Below, piece by piece: positions 36,130 through 48,500 of a stretch of DNA of 64,000 bases. A program made the translations under genes and the position numbers. The notes under the pieces are model-generated. The model worked only from the letters and a program-made list of their open reading frames with translations, ran no database searches and was not told the origin of the DNA. The number at the start of each line of letters is the position of its first letter. Positions within the stretch are counted from its first letter, which is position 1. Source of the stretch: Kappaphycus alvarezii (Eukaryota; Rhodophyta; Florideophyceae; Gigartinales; Solieriaceae). Location: the NCBI GenBank assembly GCA_002205965.3, contig NADL03000640.1:310001-374000 (forward strand). The letters are read 5' to 3'.

Positions 36130-37000
36130 TAAGAATCATCACATTGCAACACGCGTGCATCCAAATATGACTTGCGAATAGTTTGTCCGGCCGTCTAGTA
36201 ATCCCAAATCAAGATGCAATATTACTGGTCTCCAATTACCCGACATTTTGAAGCAGCGTCCATCCGTAACGAATGAGCGGTCTATGCGACTTGCGGGAGC
36301 GGAGAAGCTTGAATAAGTGTCAGGCAAAACTTGAGCCATAATGTTATCTTGTCATCTTCCGTGCGCTGGTTGACAGGCGCGTTCGAGGTAGAGCCCAATA
36401 ATACTTGCTACCAGAGCGATTGTTGCGACGAATGGCATCAAAGAGTTAAACCAAATCAATTAAACTTGAGTCGAAGTTGGAATTAAGTGCGTAGGAGAGG
36501 ATGTGAGCCACGCATTGTTGATGTTTTTCGGAGTGCGATGGCAATCTTGATTGAATCTCGAGATACCGTAATATTGCGTAGCTTTAATGAAAAAATTCTC
36601 TCCACGTTCGAAGAATACATAGCTGACCAAGACAGCGGAAGCGTTACGAAGAAATTAAAAATCCAAATCTGGAGAAATGATTGCAGCAGCGAATATCTTG
36701 CGAGCCACCGATCTGGGCAGTGCTCGTCGTTCCATTGCACCGGCAGGATTCGTGACCAACTTGCGATCACGGTCTTTCTGTTGATATGAATCAATTGCTG
36801 GTTGAATAAGAGTTGTAAGCAAAAGGGAGCGACCGATTCGTAGGTGAGCTGTTGTGATGCCCGAGAGATAGTTACGAACCGATGCGGCGCTGATGTTAAA
36901 CTCGTCGTATAACCATCCCCGATAGCGAAGAATAGCACTTTCGTTACCGCATAGAGGATAAATACCAGCCTTAGAGCAACATAAATCCATTTCTACATTA
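36130..37000 (-). pseudogene. Tyrosine recombinase remnant of the DIRS-like element
   Basis: The N-terminal SAM-like part reads 'NISAASVRNYLSGITTAHLR' (about 36900-36841), typical of tyrosine recombinases. 'SLKLRNITVSRDSIKIAIALR', quoted only as the location near 36600-36530, is the strand region before the catalytic His. A box II motif 'AHSLR' (H-x-x-R) lies at 36278-36264 in another frame, followed by Gly-Asn-Trp and a possible nucleophile region near 36180. The box I Arg cannot be placed with confidence. Confidence 0.6.
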
Positions 37001-38259
37001 AGAATTTATTGGAACGCCAAGCGCTTGGCGCCCTATCCTTATGCATCAATCGCGCGATTACCCTTCCTCCACTAGTTCCCCCATATCCAGCCATAGAAAG
37101 AACAGACCGCTGCAACGTTACACCTAACGGGAGGGTGGCGAGATTTTCCACACGGCGATTTTCCACGGAGGAGAAGCCATTCCTTCCGGTTCCCAGATGT
37201 GCGCTATGTAGAGTTCATCTACGTCGAAAATATGCGTTCGAGCGAGACGACGCAAATGCGTATACTATTGCTGCGCGGGCCAATGAGTCGAGACCAGTAT
37301 TCCTCGGGATTGATCTTTACAAATTTTTTTAACCACAAGCGGGATCAACTTAAGTCGCGGTTCCAACAATTGATGTCCGAGCGCCGTTCTTATTTTAAAG
37401 CATCTATTCCTAGGGAGCCAAGACACGCGAACTCGCTGTCGACACGAAGGCATAAATTGTTCTGAATGCCTGCGAAGCGGTATACTGTAGGCGGGAAATT
37501 TTTGAGGAGCAGCTGAACTGTGGCCGTGTTGATCCTACAGTATTCTAATGTGCGAAATCTCGAGAATCGGTCTACGAAGCGATTGACCGTCGACGAAGCT
37601 AGCGGGATTCAATCAAGACTCTCAACGGGCAAAATTTCGTAGTCATTGCGTTAAGAATGGACACCTTTGCTTAGTTGTCCTCCCGGATTCGACGGTGCGT
37701 GCCGGAGGTCAGCATCTTAGCGAACGACCGGATGTTGTCGTTGACTGCTCGAAGCTCGAGAAAAGTAATCGGCTTTACCCGTAGAAGGGGATCCCATAGG
37801 CTCCGTGCTTCTCAAACTCCCTGGATCCCTAATCGGAGGTCCGAACCCAGTGTATTTCCTTGGTCTATTGACGTGAAGGCGTCGAAATGTAATGCTAGTG
37901 TAGGGAATGGGGCTGACATGGGCCTCTCTGGCTGGTGGTTGCTCAGATCCCGGCAGTGCTTGAGATCTCGAATCGAAGCGTGTAGAAGCCGGACGCGTTT
38001 GCCAGAGTTGGTCGTGTTCTTGAGTGAGTCTTACAGGAAGCTAGTGTAGAACCAAGCGAGCGGCATTGCGAAGGAGCATGAGATGGCCACTCCAGCGAGG
38101 TGGCGTAATAGTTGGACGTCGACTAGACGGCGCTTCCGGCGGGCTTGGCGCAATAATTTCTGCGAGATGCCCCGCAGTTTTTCCATTTAACGAGCTGAGA
38201 CCTAAAAAACCATCCGTTTTGAGTCTAGAAGGAATCCAAATGCTCCATGCGTTGCGGGC

Positions 38260-38720
38260 CCTTCCAATTCCCCTTTCTTCTTTGCGCTGAAGCCCAAATG
38301 CTTATAGAAGGCCGTTGATATGCAGACGTGACTTTTGTAGTCGAGACCGCCTTATAGCCACTAGGAAATCGCTCATGTATGGTTGAATGCGCAGTCTTAG
38401 ATGATGCCGATCGTAGTGGATCAGAGGGTGCATGAAATTGATAACGTAGGCTGGAGAAAGTTTCCAACCAAACGGTAGTGCGATGCATCGAAAGCATCGA
38501 TCGTCCAACTCGAACAGAAACAATTAAAAATATCCGAGTGCAACCGAAAGTGGTGGTACCCTTTTGCAATATAGAACGAGAACATCCTATCGTTCTGCTT
38601 GAGTTCCAGAGCGAATGCTTCTAGAGTCTCCATTTTGACAGGGATTTCTCGGAACAGGGTAGGCTGTCGCGATATGTCGACGACGAGACGCTACTTTTCG
38701 CCAGACAATGCCAAGATGGC
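38260..38720 (-). pseudogene. DIRS-type reverse transcriptase remnant
   Basis: The signature 'ALPFGWKLSP' (38488-38459) is diagnostic for DIRS/Ngaro-type RTs, in which the motif reads LPFGLxxSPxxFT. Upstream is 'VKMETLEAFALELKQND', the RxVKMExL block that precedes motif A in this group. The catalytic loop is YMSDF. The frame changes at least twice across this stretch. Confidence 0.7.
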
Positions 38721-39540
38721 GTTAGAGACCGGGTAGACATGCTTGTGAGGGGCGAGAGCGATAGCCGCCGATAACTCTTCGTATTTACGACGGTGTAGAG
38801 AATCTTTGATTGCGATGTCTAGGAATTTTCGGTCGGAGGAATCGAACGGAATTTGAGGGAGAGCGAGTTTTGTGCGGGAAGGAGAAGTATCGAGGGGGTT
38901 TCGTACACTCCGAAACGAAGTCGACGTGAAAGGAAGTTGGAAGATTGAAGTGTTTTCGATCAGAAAGGAGCAGCGTGCTGACTATAGCACCGTAGGAAGT
39001 GAGTCACACCACTGAGAAAAAAGCGTGACGGCTGTCGCTTTACTTGCGATTCTGCTTGTTGTCAGCTGCACCGGGGTACCTTTGAGCTCCTCGGTTGTTT
39101 TGACAATGAACTACAGATGCTGCTTGCTGCTCGTTAAACTCCTTGGCATAGGCTTTAGAGAGAAGTTCGGCAAACTTATGCTTCGTGGAGCGGTATAGTT
39201 CGAACGAAGACGGGAAGTCGTTCTCGCCCAAATAAATCTGAAGCAGAATTGCTTCGGATTTGCCTGGTTAGAGAGGGAGTGGGCGAAGATGTAGACACGT
39301 TCAAAGATACGGTTATATGAAGCTGAGAGGAAATGATACAGAACGGAGAAGGCTTCAGCGGCAGCCTCGATGTCCTTCGCAACCAAGGCCTCCGTGACTT
39401 GACGGGCACAGGCGAGAGCGTTCTCGCAGTTGTTCCCAATATTACAAAGGACTTTAAATTCCCAGCCGTCCCTTTGATCTGCAGACTTGATCCTTGCAAA
39501 GATTCACTCCGGTTTCGGTAATAAAAAGCTTAACTGGACC

Positions 39541-40855
39541 GCGAGAGGCACAATCTGTTTCCAACTGTAGCAAAAATTTATCGCTATTCTCTGGGGATTC
39601 CAGCCTCTCAAATTAATAATGAGATTAACTTCAGTTTGTCTGGCCGCATTAACAGTCCTCTGAGGAACCGTACATCAACTTTGACTATCAGTCACCTCGT
39701 TTACATCTGTCAGAATTGTCCAAATTTTTTCGAAGAGAAATCTATCGTTAAAACGTTTGAATAATTCATTGACTTTCTGATTCTGGGTGAGGAAGATGGG
39801 TTTGAAAGCATTACTTTAGATGAGTAAAATAGTGTGCTTAGCCGCCAGATGAATACATAACGCCTAGTTCCCGGTACTGCCAACTGGCCATTTGAATCAA
39901 TGGATGACGTATAATTTCTAATCCTCGCCTAACTGTATCTCGGCTACGAAAGCTACTCCCACTGCTAGGGTGGAGGAGATATAGCTCCAAGTGAAACTGA
40001 GCCGGGTCATTGGACTAGAACAGGACTCCAAATGACAGTCCTCTGTCTCCTCTCATCCACACAATACCTTGTGTGGTTTTAGCGTACATGCCTCGAAATT
40101 GAACCAATGATCTCATCTGGTATGATCCCAGTGATTTCCATTCGGTCACGGGGCTTTTTGGTTGGTAAAAGTAAGTATATAAGTTATAACTACATTTTAA
40201 TTGTACCTGGTACATGCTATAAGTTGCCCGTTGTGGTTGCCCATCTGATTTTTAACTCTTCAATGCACACATTAAAATTTAATTTTTAAATGTACATGCC
40301 CGGCCCTCAGGCATTACTTTGTGTGATATATGTCGATTTAACCAGTTTCTTTAGCGAATGAGATGTAGCAATGACCTGGTCCACCAAAGTTTTACATTGT
40401 ACCGATTACACTATGTACCAGGTATATATGCTTGAGATATGCCCACTACAACCTTGGCAGATACCCGTAGTCCCTCGTTCTGAATGATATAAAGTAGTTT
40501 GACAATCAGTTCCACTGAAATGAACATTATCGAAGTAAAGAGCCACAGAAGATTTCATTTTTAGAGTATTACTGCTGGATGCCATATAAGAACCCTTCAA
40601 TCCACCGGATACATCCAAGACCTCTTTAACGAAAAATATTAGGCTCGCTGTACTCAAAGCTGAAATTACTCCAACAAACAGTACAAGTGATTCCGGGGAC
40701 TAGTGTTACTTTGCAGTAAACAAAAAGCATCGCACAGTGTGGGTGCTTGGGGACATAGATCTTTATCGGGAAATGGAACACCCCATGAACTACACAGGCT
40801 TCAGCCACTTTCCGTCCACTTCCACAACTAAAACAAACTAGTCCTTGTCTACACG
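39541..40855. other. No gene recognised
   Basis: The frames at 40015-40215 and 40406-40657 (-) show no known motif. Two related stretches, TGTACCTGGTA near 40203 and TGTACCAGGTA near 40413, may be repeats belonging to the following Tc1-like element, but the match is short. Confidence 0.35.
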
Positions 40856-41770
40856 ATGCCTCTTGGGCGTAATCTATCCCTAGAAGAGCGCAGACAAGCC
40901 TCATTGCTATGGCAAGCTGGAAAAGCATCCTGGCGATTTCTGTACAGCCGAAACAGCCCGCAAAGTCATTTTAATATTAAATAATGCTCCTATGAGCTAC
41001 GGAAATGGAACTAAACCACGAAATCGCAAAAAGACAATTTGGGATGAAGACAGGTTAACTAGTGAAGCTTTAAATTTTTGCATCACCGGCAGAGCTCTTC
41101 ATCACTCTCTTCGGCAGCAGATTTGCGTATAGGATTCGTTCAGATCTTACTAAATTCATGCAGTTGCGGTGTCAACGTGTTTAAGGCAAGTCAGATTTGG
41201 CCCAGCAGCACAACTTAACCCGTTTAAAGTTGGCTAAATCTTATGTTCAGAGGGAATGTCAATTTTGGGTATCTGTGCTATTCAGGGATGAGAAAAGAAA
41301 AGTTTTAACTTTGATTGATCGGATGTCCTCCAGTACTACTGGTAATACCTTATATAGGGGCCTTTGATTATATCCAATTGCCAGCACCGCAGAAACGAAA
41401 TCATGATATTGGCTGGATTTTGCCCTCACGGGAAGACAAAGTTGTTTTATGCTAATGAAAGTTTGAATGCAGATCGCTACATTCAATTGCTAGATATCGT
41501 TATTCTGCTGTATAAAGATGAGGAAATGCCTACGAATTGGATGTTGCTGCGAGATATCGCGCTAGAGCACGCAGTTAAGAAAAATGCAGAATAATTGAAT
41601 CCATGAAGGATTAGCAAGGAAGAATTCGTTTTATGGGGAGCCTTGTTCGCTCCTCATACTTTAATCCCATCGCAAACTTGTGGGGTATAGTAGCTAGGGA
41701 CGTACACCATAATAATAGCCAGTTTTTGGTACCGAAGGATTCGTTACAATGATTTTAGAGTTTTTGGAGC
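40856..41770 (+). mobile_element. Decayed Tc1/mariner-like transposase, copy T2
   Basis: The start ATG at 40856 opens 'MPLGRNLSLEERRQASLLWQ', a typical Tc1 N-terminus leading into the first helix-turn-helix. Downstream are 'GTKPRNRKKT', a linker of the GRPR type, and the catalytic core in shifting frames. The first Asp is in 'FRDEKRK' (about 41280-41300). 'GFCPHGKTKLFYANESLNADR' marks the middle (41419-41481). The second Asp is in 'LLRDIALEHA'. The third acidic residue is lost, because 'NPIANLWGI' has Ala at 41672-41674 where active enzymes have Glu. It ends near 41770. Terminal repeats were not found. Confidence 0.78.
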
Positions 41771-41804
41771 TCCTTGACGACGGGGGCACTAAAACTTTTC
41801 TTTT

Positions 41805-41852
41805 AATCAATTCAATAGGAAGTAAAAAGTTTCGTTAAATCAATTCAATAGG
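41805..41852. repeat. 15-bp direct repeat, 33-bp period
   Basis: AATCAATTCAATAGG occurs at 41805-41819 and 41838-41852, just 3' of the Tc1-like copy T2. It may be a duplicated part of that element's terminal region. Confidence 0.85.
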
Positions 41853-42340
41853 GCACCTTGGATTTTTTTTGCGTGAGAGACGTTGTGTTGACTACTACAG
41901 ACTGAGTTAAGTGATTTAGTGCAATCCCCTCCGGTGGAGCAGTGTACCACGTGGTGGTGGACCCATGATGTCACCGGTCATCTGCTGTGGAATTCCATTA
42001 CCTTAGTGTAGGTGAATTAAGACCCAAATTGGTGTGAAAGGACGCACCTGCATACGTGATGAGATGATGATTTTATTTGTGCACAAGCACAATTAACTGT
42101 AGAAATTATGCAATTTTAATAGTATTAGAGTATTTACATTGTCCAGTTTAGCTCTACACTGATTTACGACTGGGATCGTATATATTTGGGCTGACCTTAG
42201 GGCTGGCCCAAGGAATTTGTAAACCAACTAAGCCCGACCTCGGAACTTTACCCTTCACTTTACTTCTATTGTTCTGGTTTGGCCTGGTTCTCCATCCATT
42301 CATTCCAATTTCCACTATTTTTCCACTGAAATTTCAGATG

Positions 42341-42580
42341 GAACCTTTCTTTTTTTGGTCGAATTCTGACCGCAGGCGAGCGTATCGACTCAAGCAGTGT
42401 CCGACGAAAGACACTCCGGACGCATATCCAGTCGATTCAAGTTACGTTTTCCCTACGAGACCGTTCCAGGTATCGCATGTACAACCCAGCATCGGGCCTT
42501 CCCACCGAAGCAACGGTGGGGAGACACGTCAAGACTCTACCAATTCGCCGTTCACCGGCGCTAAGCCACCCAAGCTGTAA
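42341..42580 (+). CDS. Unrecognised short open reading frame
   Basis: From the ATG at 42341 the frame encodes 79 residues rich in Ser, Pro and Arg, with no recognisable domain. It lies in a less AT-rich pocket. It could be the eroded gag of an unseen retroelement or chance. I do not assign a function. The frame itself continues upstream to 42269 without a stop. Confidence 0.2.
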   Translation, partial: EPFFFWSNSDRRRAYRLKQCPTKDTPDAYPVDSSYVFPTRPFQVSHVQPSIGPSHRSNGGETRQDSTNSPFTGAKPPKL

Positions 42581-45500
42581 ACCCGAACAATGAGGAAAAG
42601 CATGAACTGGACGCCCCGTGGACTTCCCCCCTTGTTTTTTGTTGTTACGTGGGATTTACCCCTGGATGTTTAGCGAGAAAGACCCAACAAGACTAAGTTG
42701 GGTATGCACCACACTGACCTAACAGTGGTGAAGAGGTTAACTGTTCTATGACTCCAAACGACCCTCGGGGGTAAATTATCTGGATAAGGTACAGTAAAAC
42801 TGGTTATTAGAATCAATTTTAGCGTTTCTACGGTTAATTTCAGCGTTGAGTACAGTGGGGTTTAATAATTTTCGTTTTAAGGAGGTCTTGATTGTGTAAA
42901 GTGGGTTGAAGTGGTTTGTTCTGTGGCATCAAGCAGCTGTTGGAAACATGTGACCTACAGTAGTAACATCTGTATTTCAAACGTTTTCTGTGTAGGTCAC
43001 TTACTGAGTCGACTATTCGGCAAAGGTCTAACCGGATGTTCCACATCGGCCATGTGCAGTGGGTACAGTGAGTTTAGTGCGGTACGTGTCACGTAATATG
43101 ATGCCAATTTTTACAGGTGAATTCACTGTGTTAAGAAGAGCGCCCTCGAAGATCGTCGGCTGCAGTGGTAGAGTCGTTTTGGCGACTAAGGTCACGTAGC
43201 CTTTAGCAACTGCGCTTCATGTGCGTATAATAACCATAATTTTCTAGACAGCTCTTATCTCGGTACGTACAAATTTAGCCTTGTTGATAAAATCCTTCGA
43301 CTAACTCATTTGCAGTGAAAAAATAATTTATGTGAGTATTAATACTAATTATTACCATAGCTTTATCATTAGTAGACACGTTTGGCAATAACATTAGTTT
43401 CTATAAATTAAGTCTAAAGCCGCGAAATCGAGTTCACTGGTATCGTATGTTTGCCAATAGCTCTCCATTGAAAATGCGTCCTTTACTCACATTATTTTAG
43501 CTCTTAAAATATTTCAGATTTATCATATTGGTGATGAATAAAAACATTTTTACAATACTTCCACATCAAAAGATTTGTATTTTTAAACATTTGAGAAACA
43601 TTCGAATTTTTGCTGAACAGAAAACGTATTAATTTCGTAATACTGAATTATAAATTTCAAAAAGGGACTGACACTAGCTCCTGGAAATGCTCGGTCGCAG
43701 ATATGATCAAACGCAAGTTTTAAATTATTTGGACGACATATTCTGCTCAACCTCTTCTGCAGCACAAAATTTTTAGATGTAACGATTTCATCCTTTCTTC
43801 GATATTTTCCTGTCACAAATATTGCGTAAAATATTAAGCACGACTAAAAAAACCCGATATCGACTAGAGAAAAGTATGTATACGTTTCGATAGATCCCAA
43901 AATACAGCTTTGATTTTAATTTTTGCTTTTTTCTCGACTAACCGCCTTTCCTTTTATATAAAATAATGTCAAAACTATTTTGTGTACTTGGAGACATTAA
44001 TTTAATGTAGCAAAGTTGATATATATAGGGGGTCGAAAATTGGGTTGTGACCCCTACAGAAAACGTTTGCCCAACTTGAATGGGTTATGATATACTTGAG
44101 TATAAAAAATGTCTTTTAGATTGCGTGGTGCCGTGTATTGAAAATACGGACATATTCAAATATTTTTTTGCGAGTGATTTTTCTGCCTAGTAATATCGTT
44201 ACAAATGATTTCAAAGATATCGAAAAGGAATTTACTTGTGCTGAAATAACTTTTCAAATATGCACAGGACTCTTAAGTAGCCGTTCATAATTTCAAAACC
44301 TCGTATTTTTGAGCAGATAATAATTACATTATATTTTAACATACATTATTCATCGAAAGTTTCTATACTTTCCTTCATTTAAAAGAATTCTTTACGAATG
44401 CCCAAGTCTGATAAATTGCTATGCGGTAGCTCTTTCTACAAAAAAGTAGTAGTAAAATGCGGAAAGAAGTGTAGGAAGATCGTTGCTTTGTATAAAAATT
44501 TCAGACCATGTTGTTAAACTGAAAGTTTAACCCCTTTGGCCCATAAAAGGAAATATGTTATATAAGATACCATTAATGCGTAAAATGGTATCTTATATAT
44601 CATACTTCTATGCATCAGTTCTTTCTTTATGCTCAATGATTATAGATGAAATTTAAAGACGTTTTCATCAAAAAAATTTTCTGTGTTGTTTCTTTTTCAA
44701 AATTCAGCCGTATTTCAGCTATAATTGAAGAATATTATATACAAGAGTAAAGAAAGCGTTCGATTTAATTTAACTAAAGCATTGGTATCGCAGGGATCTT
44801 ATATAAAATTCATTTACCATTAATTAATTCTATACCTTTGTGAAAGTTTTACTACGAGCTTACTATTTGCAGCATCAATCTAATAAAAGATAATTTTTGA
44901 GCACTTAAGGGCGTAAAAGTGCGTAGAGAGTACTCTGAAACTTCCAATTTCAACGCGACCATTAAGTAGCACAATTGTAATGATATAAAACCACAGTAAT
45001 ATTTTAGGACATTTGAGTATATTTTGTATCAATATCAAAATTAAGCTCAAAATTAAGCGAAAAGTTCAATTAAATTTACATTTAAATTAAAACACGAAAA
45101 ATTCCCCGAACATGGTGTTTGGCAACTATTTATTTATATAATCCATAATGCATATATCTATTCCTGTGTATGTGTACATTCAAAAGATTTTAAAATTTTC
45201 TGACTCCTTCAGATGCAGTTTTCTTGTAGCTGAAATAGTAAATTAATTAATTGAATGAAACTTGCTCATATTGTATCATTTACAGACCTTTCTAGAATAC
45301 CAAGAAGGATCATGATTCGAAGGCCCTCGCAATAGCCTTTACCATAAAAATATTGGAGGAAACGCAGCATAGATGTACCATGAATATTTTTTTGGACATA
45401 TAAAATATTCCATTTCACAGAAAAAGCTTCGAACTTACGTATGAACTCGACGCCTCTCGAATTTCAACTTCTATTATTCACCTCTTGGTCAATGATGAGA

Positions 45501-48500
45501 AAAATGTAACTTATGGCGTAAACTGATGAAAGTTTCTTGAATCAAGTGGTCAACCTCAATTCAGTCCTATTTTTTACCTTCAAGTTTTACACATTTAAGT
45601 ATTCGCCTTCTCTGCCCTTTTTCGTTTATCGGACCCTGAGCTATGTTTACTGTTATATCTTTTCTGTTTATTGGCGCGTGAGCTAGGATTTTGATACACT
45701 TGCGCCAATATATGAAATACAACCAGAACAATTTTCGCTGCCTTCGTTCTCCTAGTTTAAACCCTCACTCTTACTCGTGAAATTATATCAGCTGTAATCG
45801 TTTGGACTCAGCCCCACCTCTTCAACTTAGGTGCTAAATGTATGAGGTTTATACTTTTTTTTAATTCCATTGAGCCTATTTTTTCAATATCACTGATGTG
45901 ATAGCTTCCAAAAAATATTTCACTCCTCTATATTATCAAATTCTCTACCACATTATTCCGCCAAAATTATAACTTATCGAATTAAAAGGACTAAAACTGA
46001 ATTAAATCAAACGAAGGATAGTCCCAAAATACCTACTTCTGTGAAGTTTTCCCGTTGCTTTCGTGTAATTAATTCTAGCAGGTCAGTTTCTTTATATCAA
46101 ACCACAATAAAAAAGCAGCGTCTGCATCATTTAAATATATTGAACCTTCATTCGATAATGTTTCTCTCATCTGAACGATATATAAAGCAATATTAAAATG
46201 GAAAAATCAAAGAATATGATAATTAGTCTTCGCACGAATGTATTCTCATATTCCTCAAAACTTGAGAGACTTAAAATATTTAAATTCATAAATATGAACG
46301 CATTGACACATGCATGAAAAATTTTAGGATTATGATACAACTACCATAAACCAGATATTAATTTGATAGGAAAATTTGAATTTCATGATAGATTAGTGGA
46401 TCCAAATTCAAGTCCAATATTATTCCAACGCGTAATTTAGCGATATCGATATTCATTTACGAATTTACGAATTTTATTTGTTTTATTACAACACATATAA
46501 AATAACTGACAGAATTCCCACCCATACAGAATCTACTGTAATTGAAAACTTTTTTGTAATTCATTTTTTTCAAAAAAGAGGTTTTTTCAAAAAGGAGGTC
46601 AAAAGCTTTTGAACCTATTAAAATCTGAACTAAGGTTAAATAATTCTATCTCGCTAAATTTAAATAAGCTCCATTGCCTCCAACTATCTACTTGCTAGCA
46701 TGTAATGCTACACTTTTTTACATTAAGAAGATCGTATATTACTAAACTCTCAAAATTAGTTTTTAGTCTCTTACTATTTCCCTTAGTGAAGAAAAAAGTT
46801 TTCATTCGTTGTAATGAAAGCAGATAACATATAACTTCTCGAAATCCATTTTCTTAAAGAGAGGCAGATTTCTTGCCCTGAGGAAGAAGTATGCCTTACA
46901 TTAGATTGAGTGTGTGGTGTGGCAGTGATAGTTATGTGTACAGCAGTACTTTATTTCCATGTTCTGTATTACACCACAGCGCCTTGTACGGCACTGTATT
47001 TAATTGTGCAGAATTGATCTTTTATTGCATTACACAGTGCTGTTGTGCAGAACGGATTCTAAAACTAAGGAAATCATTGTCCTCAAATGAACACAAAAGT
47101 CCGATGCATATTTTACTGTGCAATGACTAAAGCAAACAAATAATTTTATCGGAGCTCGTGACTGTTTACTAAAAGAGTCCTCTGTAAACCACAAATTTCA
47201 GAAAAAGTAGTGCTCCATAGTTTCTACGTTGCTCATTTTCGACGATATTATCCACATTATGATATTGAAAGGATAATTTGAAAGAAATTGAACCTAAACT
47301 AAAGGATAAGAAGGTTGAAGAAGATGTTCATACTCTCATCAGTGTAACTAAAAAAGTTGTAAGACTTAGCGCCTTTTCGCTTGAAATTTTCCTCCAATTT
47401 TTCGACTTTCGGAACATTCCATAGAAGGAAAAAAAATTTCAGTATGCATTGCTCTGATTCGCTCAATATATGAAGATTCAATGTAACTAATTTGCTATGT
47501 CTTCCATTGCCGTCTAGGAAACATTGAAAGGTTCAATAAAATAATGTTCGCTTTAACTTTTAAGCTTCCTCGAGACATTTTGTTTTAAGGATATGCATAT
47601 GTGAAAATTTTCTATTCTGACGGGTACTTTAGACACAGTGAAACTGAAAATATCATTTGAAGAACATTTTGCTTGCCATTAATTTATATTTGAGCAATAT
47701 CTTTTCATTTTGAACGTTGAAATATATCTAACATGTGAATTTCACATCGGTCCATTTATAATCTGGGACATTATCGTACTTGAATAGGTTTGAAAATGAA
47801 TTTGTAGGTGCCTAAACCATGAAGTTAAGTTTTTTTTTATAAAGATATCTTTTTCAGAATAACTATAATTGAAATCTTTTCGAGCGGAAAATTATTTAGT
47901 TAACTCTGTAAGATACGTGCAGAGATTCTTATTTACCATTTATCTAGTGAATATATATAGACATACCTTATAAGTGAGTATTAATTGCTTCCAGGATTCA
48001 GAATAAGTAATTCTAGAAATGCATCGTTTTATTGATTTTTAATATGAATCAGGCTTAAAAGGTACCACATGTATTCAAATAATTTTATGTAGAGGCAAGA
48101 TAGAACTATACATGATTTTTGTGAAGGATTTAGAACAAATATTCCTAATAAAATTAGAACAAATTATCGTTTGTAATAATTATAATGCATATCAAGCTTG
48201 ACAAATTATTATTTAGCACCATTGGTTCTGTTTTTGATAAATTAAAATACTTTTTAGTCCTTCAAAGGCGTGGAGGTATGTTTCAAGTGCACATATTCCG
48301 TTTTATGCTTTTCGGAGAAGCTGCTGCCTAAAAAAACTATTATCTGATAAATAAAAGCACAATAAATCCATAAAAATTATTCAATTATAAGAGGCTTAAT
48401 CCTTCCACAGGGTAGCACTCAAAATTTCTCAGAACAAATCTTAATGGGCTAGACGTTTTGATATTATTGAACCAAACTGATCCTGGCGGGAATTTTCGTT

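Larger units (their letters stand above)
36130..39540 (-). mobile_element. Decayed DIRS-like (tyrosine recombinase) retroelement
   Basis: Read from 39540 down to 36130. A gag-like hydrophilic region comes first (39500-39050, with 'KHKFAELLSKAYAKEFNEQQ' shown as a landmark). Next comes an RT of DIRS type: 'SFYIAKGYHHFRLHSDIFN' (about 38580-38524), 'RCFRCIALPFGWKLSPAYV' (38505-38449) and 'PYMSDFLVA' (38382-38356), in which the first catalytic Asp of YMDDF is Ser. An RNase H/methyltransferase-like linker contains 'NRFVDRFSRFRTLEYC' near 37590-37540. A tyrosine recombinase follows at 37000-36130. Integrase and retropepsin are absent, which agrees with DIRS. All parts are frame-shifted, so the copy is inactive. 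Terminal repeats were not identified. Confidence 0.7.

Noticed and set aside
40203-40455. Two related TGTACCxGGTA stretches as possible terminal repeats of Tc1-like copy T2
   Set aside because: The match is short and in direct orientation, and no counterpart was found 3' of the transposase.
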